Notes under the pieces: model-generated
Database searches by the model: none
What the model saw: the letters and a program-made list of their open reading frames with translations, nothing else
Told to the model about the DNA's origin: nothing
Shown: positions 58,077 to 64,000 of the stretch, one piece after another
How the letters are laid out: each line of letters starts with the position of its first letter
How positions within the stretch are numbered: position 1 is the stretch's first letter
Virus record (IMG/VR): IMGVR_UViG_3300045806_000179
Coordinates: 1-64,000 of that record
Direction: 5' to 3' (one strand)
Origin: a virus
DNA: 64,000 nucleotides
Position numbers and translations under genes: made by a program

Positions 58077-58232
58077 TCAGGAGTGAGAGATGGGGATGGT
58101 TCGCGGACGACGATAGCTACGACGGGAACTACGACGGAAGAGCCACCGAAGAGCAGCGGCGAGCAGGATCGCGCCACCGAAGCACGCGAGAAAGAAGAAG
58201 ACGAGGACAACAAGAATCATGGGAGCCACCAT
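58077..58232 (-). CDS. Small membrane protein with Arg-rich tail (51 residues)
   Basis: A hydrophobic helix (ILVVLVFFFLACFGGAILLA) is followed by a strongly basic tail (RWLFRRSSRRSYRRPRT). The start may be ATG 58232 or 58220; neither has a clear RBS. It ends nine bases before the next gene. It may bind nucleic acid or membranes. Confidence 0.45.
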   Translation of the reverse strand: MVAPMILVVLVFFFLACFGGAILLAAALRWLFRRSSRRSYRRPRTIPISHS

Positions 58233-58334
58233 AGGAGGATTCGGCGACGACGGCAGGACGACGACGGCGCGACGACGATAGGTGCGCGGCTAGGGCCGAT
58301 GGTAGTACGCCTAAAGGCCATTAGCCTAAAGGCG

Positions 58335-58364
58335 TAGCGCCCTAGCGGCTAGGCTAGGGCGCTA
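58335..58364 (-). terminator. GC-rich hairpin after NPK-domain gene 5
   Basis: TAGCGCCCTAGC pairs with GCTAGGGCGCTA around a five-base loop. No T-run follows on the minus strand, so termination is not certain. It belongs to the CGCTA/TAGCG repeat class. Confidence 0.4.
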
Positions 58365-58373
58365 GACCGGCGC

Positions 58374-58841
58374 TTAGGCGCTGACAAGGCGGATATAGCC
58401 CTTGCGGATATCGTAAAGGATATCTGCGCGGCTAACGCCCGCCTTAATGGCATCCAATACCGTAGCGCCTGCGCTAGGGTAAAGGGCGTAGCGCACATGC
58501 GCCGCGCTACCCGGCTTTTTAGGGTTAGGCGCGACGGCCTCGATACGGGCGTTAAGCGGCACATTACCGCCATGAAAGGCCGACGGGTTAGCCGGTGCAA
58601 CCGCTACCGGGCTAGTGGTAACGGCGCGCGCCGTAGCGGCAGGTGCGGCGAAAAGGGCGCTAAGGTCTAACCCGGCGCTGGCGGCTAACGCCTTAAGTTG
58701 ATCTAGGGCGCTGGCCTTAGCTTCACGCGCCGCGTTAGCGGCAGCCATTTTCTCCGCTACGGTACTAGCCGCAAGGGCGGATAGGTTAGCGGCAGTTTGC
58801 TTGGAGTTAGCGGCGGCATCGGCAGTATGGGCGTTAGACAT
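58374..58841 (-). CDS. NPK-domain protein 5 (foreign codon use)
   Basis: 155 residues. An Ala-rich helical N-terminus (AANLSALAASTVAEKMAAAN), QLKALAASAGLDLSALF, a Pro-rich linker, then the domain PNPKKPGSAAHVRYALYPSA, ATVLDAIKAGVSRADILYD and KGYIRLVSA. It is the shortest and clearest member and the first gene of the leftward operon behind control region R. Codons CTA, TTA, GCG, GGC with CTAG-rich DNA differ sharply from its paralogues, so it has a separate origin or has been reshaped together with the islands. Confidence 0.65.
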   Translation of the reverse strand: MSNAHTADAAANSKQTAANLSALAASTVAEKMAAANAAREAKASALDQLKALAASAGLDLSALFAAPAATARAVTTSPVAVAPANPSAFHGGNVPLNARIEAVAPNPKKPGSAAHVRYALYPSAGATVLDAIKAGVSRADILYDIRKGYIRLVSA

Positions 58842-59258
58842 GGTGGTGACCCTTTCGGCTAGTACAACCTAGGCGCGTAGCGGCTAGTCCGACCCAATCG
58901 CTAGGCCGCATATAAACCCTAGTGGAAACGCCAGCGAAAGGCAAGCGAAAAGTTGCTAGGGCGCTAATTAATTTATACGCTAGGGCGCTAGGTATAAAAA
59001 GGGCTTTTACAGTATAAAAACTAACCTTTGGGTGTACTTACGCTATACTGCAATAGGTAAGGCGACTACCTAGCTACGGCGGATCTATACGCTAGGGTCA
59101 AAAAACTAAGCTTAGAATTACTTAAATATTACTTTAGTTTACCGTACCGCCGTAAAACCGACCCAGCACGGTGAATACGGTGGTCGTCGGTCGGTCGGTG
59201 ATATGATCGTGGTGATGTGGTCGTCTGCAGATCTCAGTGGACTCTTGATAGGTGACAG
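58842..59258. promoter_or_regulatory. Gene-free AT-rich region with CGCTAGGG direct repeats, candidate replication origin or operator
   Basis: No gene was found. Three repeats stand out: GCTAGGGCGCTAA near 58955, TATACGCTAGGGCGCTAGG near 58975 and TATACGCTAGGGTCA near 59086, separated by AT-rich DNA such as AATTAATTTATA and TATAAAAAGGGCTTTTA. Such iteron-like spacing beside AT-rich DNA is seen at replication origins and at repressor-binding clusters. The promoter of NPK gene 5 must also lie here but could not be fixed. Confidence 0.4.
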
Positions 59259-59486
59259 CTATCGAATTTCGGTGGTCGGATAGTCGCGGGCTATTAGTGA
59301 AGTAATGGTTAAGAATTCATCCATTCCTTCAGTAATCATCGACATTTGGGAAGGTGGTAGGTAGCGGTGGGCCGAGGCAAGCGCCTCTCGGACCTCGTAC
59401 ACGTGCAGAGATGGCGACTGGGAGAGGACAGCTATCGTCGATCTCTCGTACGCGAGCGCATGATCGCATGCATCTATGTAGCGCAC
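59259..59486 (-). CDS. Small protein (75 residues) following the inward element of region R
   Basis: GTG start at 59486 inside the conserved block. MRYIDACDHALAYERSTIAV and LPPSQMSMITEGMDEFLTIT look protein-like. In region L the same start reads MRYIHVCSRALCVLAREG and then stops after 20 codons, so L carries a truncated relative. No RBS is visible; an alternative overlapping frame from ATG 59517 is equally long in conserved DNA. It could be an early regulatory protein. Confidence 0.4.
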   Translation of the reverse strand: MRYIDACDHALAYERSTIAVLSQSPSLHVYEVREALASAHRYLPPSQMSMITEGMDEFLTITSLIARDYPTTEIR

Positions 59487-59693
59487 ACATAGGTAAAAAG
59501 TTTTTTAAAATTTCCATATTTTCGCGCCAATAATTCTAATAGGACAATAAAGTCGTCTAAAAACAGATACTTAGCTTTTTAAAAGATAATATTTCATCCT
59601 CGCAAAGCAATAAGAATGCCGATAAATCTGCGCTTAAAGCAATAATCACTGCTACAGTCTACTAGACGCTGGGAGTGGATCGGGGAGTGTGAT
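59471..59693 (-). promoter_or_regulatory. Divergent control region R (inward half), inverted copy of region L
   Basis: Blocks shared with region L in inverted orientation: 59681-59693, 59588-59601 and 59471-59515. The gap between the first two blocks is about 67 bases longer here than in L. Candidate inward promoter elements CTGTTT and CTATTA lie between the second and third blocks. It would drive the leftward operon (59.5 to 48.9 kb) in the same way L drives the rightward one. Confidence 0.65.
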
Positions 59694-59756
59694 ACCTGTC
59701 TTGAAGAAAAGAAAACGTCCCTCCCATGTAGGCGCTATTACATGTGTGCACGAGAG

Positions 59757-59785
59757 TTGTGTACGAACTACTGACGGGCTATACT
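59757..59785 (+). promoter_or_regulatory. Outward promoter of control region R
   Basis: TTGTGT (59757-59762), 17-base spacer starting ACGA, TATACT (59780-59785), 27 bases upstream of the gene at 59813. It pairs with the outward promoter of region L. Confidence 0.65.
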
Positions 59786-59812
59786 TTGCTGTAGTATCAC
59801 TGAGGAGCTGTC

Positions 59813-60394
59813 ATGAACCACACTGCTGAGTTAGTCAGAATTGTACTGTGCTGGGCATTCTCTGTCGTCGCTGATGAGAACTCTCGCGGCAAGCACTTCC
59901 CCGGTCCCCGGATCTCCCAGTTCTCCCTCGGAGACATGCTGGTGAGGACTGATCCCACCACTGTTGTTGCCATAGCACGAGAGATCCAGCAGCTGCAGAG
60001 TTCTGGTAGTGAAGATAGCCAGCTGGGTGATCTCATCACCTGTATTCGATCAAGCTGGGGCTCGACTGCTGTGTCGTCCAGGAGAACTGGAGAGGAGGAC
60101 ACTGTGCTGATGGCCAGTCGACTCGTAGTCAGAGCAATGTCTGTTCAGCCGGCTCGTCACAGAGAGATTCTGGAGACAGTCTCCAGGTTCAGGTACATCA
60201 GCAAGGCATGCTCAGTTCTCGGTGGTCGTTCTCCGGCCTCTCTGAGGGATGACTTTGAGGTGATAGCAGAGAAGTTCTACCTCAGGGAGAGAGGTCTCAT
60301 CTGCGACGTGGCAGAGTATATCGCTGTCATGGCAAAGGACACTAATGGAGGTAGGATAGGAAGGTGGTTCGCGGCAGAGGTGAGGCAAAAATAA
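59813..60394 (+). CDS. Protein of unknown function upstream of the terminase genes
   Basis: 193 residues with GAGGAG upstream. Helical (VVAIAREIQQLQSSGSEDSQ, TVSRFRYISKACSVLGGR), no recognised motif. It is the first rightward gene behind region R and is followed by 70 gene-free, AT-rich bases with the terminase promoter. It could be a regulator of late genes. Confidence 0.55.
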   Translation: MNHTAELVRIVLCWAFSVVADENSRGKHFPGPRISQFSLGDMLVRTDPTTVVAIAREIQQLQSSGSEDSQLGDLITCIRSSWGSTAVSSRRTGEEDTVLMASRLVVRAMSVQPARHREILETVSRFRYISKACSVLGGRSPASLRDDFEVIAEKFYLRERGLICDVAEYIAVMAKDTNGGRIGRWFAAEVRQK

Positions 60395-60429
60395 AGCGCT
60401 AAATTAGCGCGCGCCGAGAATATTTATTA

Positions 60430-60458
60430 TTGTGAAAGTTGTAAAAGTATAGTACAAT
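60430..60458 (+). promoter_or_regulatory. Promoter of the terminase operon, TTGTGA-17-TACAAT
   Basis: TTGTGA (60430-60435), 17 bases, TACAAT (60453-60458), about 25 bases upstream of the terminase start. The -35 box TTGTGN is shared with the two outward control-region promoters. Confidence 0.6.
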
Positions 60459-60482
60459 TCTTATATGATGAGAGGATTGCAT

Positions 60483-61004
60483 ATGAGCTTGTTCACGGAA
60501 TCAGGTAAGGGAGGAACGGGTGGCTGGAGCGATGCTCGCCTCGCTCTGATTCCTGAGTACAAGGAGAAGATCTGCGAGCTTCTGCGCTCTGGGCTGTTCG
60601 TCTCTGAGATCGCTCAGGAGCTGAACATTGGTGTTGGCTCGATTCGCCTGTGGCGAGAGTCTGACAAGCAGTTCGACGCTGACTATACTGACTCTGAGTC
60701 TCATGCCACTGACTCGCTCGAGAAGGAGGCTGTTCGTCGTGCCAAGTCCGGTGTTCTCGAGCCTGTTATCTCTGCCGGCAAGGTGGTGATGGATCCTGAC
60801 GATCCGGTGAAGCCTCTCATGATTCGCAAGTACAGCGACTCGCTGATGATGTTCCTGCTCAAGGGCAAGCGTCGCGAAGTCTACGGAGACAAGCGTGAGG
60901 TCGATGCGAAGGTCGGAATCGACGTCGTCGGCGCCAAGGACAGCCTGGCGAACAAGTTTGCTGCTGCAGCTGCAATTGCAGTGACTGAGTCTGTGAATGA
61001 GTGA
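60483..61004 (+). CDS. terS: Terminase small subunit
   Basis: 173 residues; ATG 60483 has AGAGG seven bases upstream, better than the ATG at 60465. The N-terminal HTH (YKEKICELLRSGLFVSEIAQ, then LNIGVGSIRLWRES) and the following RRAKSGVLEPVISAGKVVMD are typical of DNA-recognising small terminase subunits. The C-terminal part is helical. It would bind the packaging site and regulate the large subunit. Confidence 0.8.
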   Translation: MSLFTESGKGGTGGWSDARLALIPEYKEKICELLRSGLFVSEIAQELNIGVGSIRLWRESDKQFDADYTDSESHATDSLEKEAVRRAKSGVLEPVISAGKVVMDPDDPVKPLMIRKYSDSLMMFLLKGKRREVYGDKREVDAKVGIDVVGAKDSLANKFAAAAAIAVTESVNE

Positions 61005-61254
61005 GCGTGGGACTGGACGCACATCGCGACAGATGATCGAGGCTCCTGAGGGAGCCTTCTTTGTGTGGTGTAACAGTCGCACCGAGTATGCGCTTAGTCT
61101 TGCCGCAAGGCTCGGACGACACGATCTCAAGATCCTGTCAGTCGACAACTGGGAACTGGCCAATCGCGGCACTCACCTTTCGCTGATCTTCGATCACGCT
61201 CACGAGATGTATCCAGGATGGAAGTGCGATGCAGATCACCGCGAGTCAGCTTAG
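60997..61254 (+). CDS. Small protein between the terminase subunits
   Basis: 85 residues overlapping both terminase genes. GTGRTSRQ near the N-terminus resembles a P-loop, followed by EGAFFVWCNSRTEYALSLAA and DHAHEMYPGW. Similar small proteins at this position occur in other phages. A role in packaging is inferred from position only. Confidence 0.55.
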   Translation: MSERGTGRTSRQMIEAPEGAFFVWCNSRTEYALSLAARLGRHDLKILSVDNWELANRGTHLSLIFDHAHEMYPGWKCDADHRESA

Positions 61255-62611
61255 GAAGCTCCCGGCTGCAGCGCGCAGTGCATTCTTCTCCTCACTCTCT
61301 GACGAGGAGGCATCTGTCCTCAACTTCGACTGGAAGTTCTGGGCCAGACCAGACCAGCTGATGCCGGCAGAGCTCCTGGACGAGACAAGTCATGTAGCCA
61401 CGTGGCTCGCTCTGGCAGGTCGCGGCTGGGGAAAGACTCGAGTTGGCTCGCAGGCACTCATTCAGGAGATCTACAGTGGACGTGCTGGACGTATTGCGCT
61501 CATTGCTGAGACAGCTGCTGACGCTCGCGACGTTATCGTTGAGGGCGACTCTGGCATCCTTGCCTGCAGTCCTCCCTGGTTTAGACCTGTCTATGAGCCG
61601 TCAAAGCGTCGCATCACTTGGCCGAATGGTGCTCTGGCGTTCACGTTCAATGCTGTCGAGCCTGACCAGCTTCGCGGTCCTCAGTTTGACTTTGCTTGGG
61701 GTGATGAGCTGGCGAAGTGGCGATATGCGCAGGAGACGTTCGACAATCTACAGTTCGGGCTGCGACTGGGTCGTCGGCCGCGACAGATCTTTACGACTAC
61801 ACCTAGACCAATCAAGATCGTTCGAGACATGGTCAACGATCCCTCCGTCTTCGTCACGAGAGGAAAGACTCTCGACAATGCAGACAATCTCGCAGGATCG
61901 TTCCTAGTTGCTGTCAAGCGCAAGTACGAGGGAACTCGACTTGGCCGACAGGAGCTAGATGCTGAGATCCTGATGGACACACCAGGTGCTCTCTGGACTA
62001 GAGAGATGATCGAGCGTGCATACCTCAGGCCAGTAGACACAGCAGAGTTTCCTCTGCACATGTTCTCGCGCATTGTTGTTGCCATCGATCCTGCAGTGTC
62101 GAATAACGAGGGATCCGACGAGACGGGCATCATCGTTGCTGGCATCAGAGCAAGCGATGACCACGTCATCGTGATAGCTGACGAGTCCGGAAGGATGTCG
62201 CCCACTGAGTGGGCACAGAAGGCCGTGGCGCTCTATCGTCGCTACAGTGCAGACAGGATCGTTGCTGAGGTTAACCAGGGTGGCGACATGGTCGAGACGA
62301 CCGTTCGCATGGTAGACCCGAACGTCTCCTACAAGGCCGTGCACGCGTCCAAGGGTAAGGTTGCCCGCGCGGAGCCTATCAGCGCCCTGTACGAGCAGGG
62401 TCGCGTACACCACATGGGCAGTCTCTCGGTCCTCGAGGACCAGATGTCGCAGTTTATTCGCGACTTTGACGTTAAGATGATGGGCTTCTCGCCGGACAGA
62501 GTAGACGCTCTGGTCTGGGCGATAACAGAGCTCAAGATCGATCTGGGTGACGGCACTGCCATCATCGACTACTATCGCAAGCAGACAGAGCTCTTGAAGA
62601 AGGAATCCTGA
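61229..62611 (+). CDS. terL: Terminase large subunit (packaging ATPase/nuclease)
   Basis: 460 residues. Walker A GRGWGKTR (about residue 65), Walker B FDFAWGDE (about 153), coupling motif TTPRP, and the RNase-H-like nuclease domain beginning VAIDPAVSNNEGSDETGI (about 285) with later DRIVAEVNQGGDM and FSPDRVDALVWA. It packages DNA into the prohead with TerS. The family resembles GTA/HK97-type terminases, consistent with the tail type. A later in-frame Met could be the start, but ATG 61229 overlaps the previous gene as usual here. Confidence 0.9.
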   Translation: MQITASQLRKLPAAARSAFFSSLSDEEASVLNFDWKFWARPDQLMPAELLDETSHVATWLALAGRGWGKTRVGSQALIQEIYSGRAGRIALIAETAADARDVIVEGDSGILACSPPWFRPVYEPSKRRITWPNGALAFTFNAVEPDQLRGPQFDFAWGDELAKWRYAQETFDNLQFGLRLGRRPRQIFTTTPRPIKIVRDMVNDPSVFVTRGKTLDNADNLAGSFLVAVKRKYEGTRLGRQELDAEILMDTPGALWTREMIERAYLRPVDTAEFPLHMFSRIVVAIDPAVSNNEGSDETGIIVAGIRASDDHVIVIADESGRMSPTEWAQKAVALYRRYSADRIVAEVNQGGDMVETTVRMVDPNVSYKAVHASKGKVARAEPISALYEQGRVHHMGSLSVLEDQMSQFIRDFDVKMMGFSPDRVDALVWAITELKIDLGDGTAIIDYYRKQTELLKKES

Positions 62612-62613
62612 CC

Positions 62614-62913
62614 ATGGCCAGCTATCAGATGCTGCCTCCTGGCACAAAGCCGACCACGACCACTGTTGTCTTTGGTCGTACGTATACCGCTGCTCTCGGT
62701 TCAGTTGTGGCCGCTGTGCCTGAAGGCGACGCGAATCAGCTTGAGGCCAATGGCTGGATCAAGGTCGCGACCAATGGCTCCGGCACCACTGCTGCTCGTC
62801 CCGTTAACTCGAACGTATGGCGTAACTTTCACTATTTCGACTCTACTCTCGGCTACGTCGTCGTGTATGACGGTGCTGCGTGGCGCAATCCGGCGTCTGG
62901 CGCGTCTGTCTGA
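62614..62913 (+). CDS. Small structural-like protein before the fibre
   Basis: 99 residues with AAGGA upstream, two bases after the terminase. TVVFGRTYTAALGSVVAAVP, EANGWIKVATNGSGTTAARP and a final DGAAWRNPASG give a beta-rich pattern typical of phage fibre-associated or head-fibre proteins. C-biased codons suggest high expression. Confidence 0.6.
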   Translation: MASYQMLPPGTKPTTTTVVFGRTYTAALGSVVAAVPEGDANQLEANGWIKVATNGSGTTAARPVNSNVWRNFHYFDSTLGYVVVYDGAAWRNPASGASV

Positions 62914-62937
62914 TCTAGCATCCTGGAGGGTATCGCA

Positions 62938-64000
62938 ATGAACTTCATCGGAACTCCCGGTATGACGTACCAGACTGGTCTCGGCAATCTTGTCGCTGAC
63001 TCGAATGGTCTCATCAACAATGTCACGAACGCTGGTCAGATCCTCGCACTGTTCGAGGCCAACTGCTCACCCATCAACGTGAATCCTCTCGCGAACTTTC
63101 GCAACATCATTGATGGCGGTGACTTCACTGTCAACCCCTGGCAGCGTAACATCCCCGGTCTCGCGTCTGCTGGTGTCATCTCGGCAGCTGTTACCAGCAC
63201 CGTGACCTACTTCGCTGATCGCTTCTTTGCTGTTGGTGGTGCGTCGTCGTCCATTCTGATGGCGAATGTTGCGGATACGACTCTGACCGGCTTCAGTCAG
63301 TCGCTAAAGCTGTCTCGCTCTTCTGGCAATACCGACGTGACTGCGATCAAACTTGGTCAGGTCATCGAGACGCTTGACTCTGTCAAAGCCCAGGGTCAGT
63401 TGGTCACGTTCTCGTTTTGGGCTCGTACTGGTGCCAACTACTCTGGAGGCGCGCTGTCTGTTGCTGTCATCTCCGGAAGCGGATCGAACCAGTCGGCAAC
63501 CTCGATGGTCGCCGGTACGTGGACCGGTCAGGCGAGTGTTGTATCGACGACCCAGGTCCTCAACAGCGCGATGACCCGCTACTCGTTCTCGGGGACTGTC
63601 CCTGTCAGTACAACTCAGCTTGGTGTTCAGGTGTCGTTTACCCCGACCGGGACCGCTGGCGTCGACGACTCGATCACCTTCCAGGGCTTTCAGCTCGAGA
63701 TTGGCACGCTGACTCCGTTCGAGCATCGCGACGTACAGGTTGAGCTGGAGATCTGCCAGCGCTATGCGTGGGTCATTGCTGAGCCCGCATCTGGTGTTCT
63801 TGTTGGTGTTGGCTCCACTCTTGGTGCCAACTCGCAGATCTTCTACATGGCTGCTCCGGTGCAGTTCTACAAGGCTCCGACAGTCACTGTGTCGGTCGGA
63901 TCGTTCCAGATCGCGGCTGGATTCGCATATGCTGGTCAGGCCGGTCTGGCTGCAGGCTCGACACACACTGTCAATGCGATCAGCGTTACCGCCGCTGTTA
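62938..64000 (+). CDS. Tail fibre / receptor-binding protein, N-terminal part (3' end outside window)
   Basis: The frame is open from ATG 62938 (GGAGGG upstream) to the window end, 354 codons plus one base. NFIGTPGMTYQTGLGNLVAD and NFRNIIDGGDFTVNPWQRN lead into a beta-sandwich part, then FQLEIGTLTPFEHRDVQVEL and ICQRYAWV, a domain found in many phage fibres and shared in plan with the fibre at 25620. The last base A and bases 1-2 (TG) would form ATG and continue the open frame of the first feature. It is probably an adhesin. Confidence 0.7.
   Translation, partial: MNFIGTPGMTYQTGLGNLVADSNGLINNVTNAGQILALFEANCSPINVNPLANFRNIIDGGDFTVNPWQRNIPGLASAGVISAAVTSTVTYFADRFFAVGGASSSILMANVADTTLTGFSQSLKLSRSSGNTDVTAIKLGQVIETLDSVKAQGQLVTFSFWARTGANYSGGALSVAVISGSGSNQSATSMVAGTWTGQASVVSTTQVLNSAMTRYSFSGTVPVSTTQLGVQVSFTPTGTAGVDDSITFQGFQLEIGTLTPFEHRDVQVELEICQRYAWVIAEPASGVLVGVGSTLGANSQIFYMAAPVQFYKAPTVTVSVGSFQIAAGFAYAGQAGLAAGSTHTVNAISVTAAV

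Noticed and set aside
57844-58213. Overlapping frames on both strands (plus 57844-58086, minus 57956-58213)
   Set aside because: The minus-strand small membrane frames at 57928 and 58077 fit the gene spacing and the ribozyme junction better; the others are shadows.
1-64000. Lysogeny module (integrase, repressor, attachment site)
   Set aside because: No integrase or CI-like gene was seen on either strand, and no attachment-like tRNA end was found. Small HTH proteins are present but do not form a recognisable switch.

Overview
This window is almost entirely the genome of a tailed bacteriophage (class Caudoviricetes, siphovirus-type with a gene-transfer-agent-like tail tip). The host is most likely an alphaproteobacterium, probably of the Hyphomicrobiales (Rhizobiales). 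The reasons are the tail-tip set DUF2460 / DUF2163 / NlpC-P60 / hub typical of alphaproteobacterial phages and GTAs, a secreted Cys/His hydrolase-like protein of a type I associate with Bradyrhizobium-like genomes, and RD..GRW/GRF motifs in the portal and protease proteins. No integrase, repressor, RNA polymerase or convincing tRNA was found, so a strictly lytic life style is likely but not proven.

Layout. 1-1.3 kb: C-terminal part of a tail fibre. 1.3-3.3 kb: lysis block (secreted hydrolase-like protein, holin candidate, GH24 endolysin, overlapping spanin pair). 3.3-15.6 kb: head and connector genes (portal-MuF fusion, protease/scaffold, major capsid, connectors, tail terminator, major tail protein, frameshifted tail chaperones). 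15.5-27.6 kb: tape measure and GTA-like tail tip, with an unusual TIM-barrel/DUF2460 fusion followed by a second DUF2460, then two receptor-binding-region genes. 27.6-29.8 kb: leftward SNF2-like helicase and a small gene. 29.8-30.1 kb: divergent control region L. 30.2-48.9 kb: rightward replication and nucleotide operon (SSB-like protein, primase, UvrD-like helicase, base-modification enzymes, dCTP deaminase, thymidylate-synthase homologue, DNA polymerase A, exonuclease, class II ribonucleotide reductase). 48.9-58.8 kb: leftward operon of about 26 small, mostly unknown genes. 58.8-59.8 kb: divergent control region R, an inverted copy of L. 59.8-64 kb: rightward terminase genes and the N-terminal part of a tail fibre.

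The most notable features are three type II hammerhead ribozymes in the leftward operon, each exactly spanning a gene junction so that the stop codon of one gene and the ribosome-binding site of the next lie in or beside stem II. Others are the inverted pair of control regions that drive two convergent early operons; five paralogues of an uncharacterised C-terminal domain marked by an Asn-Pro-Lys motif; a candidate thymine-hypermodification/glycosylation cassette; a rearranged GTA-type tail tip; and dispersed CGCTA...TAGCG islands of a base composition unlike the rest of the genome.

The first and last reading frames are both fibre fragments, and they join in frame when base 64000 is followed by base 1. 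Together with the order terminase-fibre | fibre-lysis-portal this suggests a circularly permuted genome that is nearly or wholly contained here, although the exact length of 64,000 may simply reflect where the window was cut.
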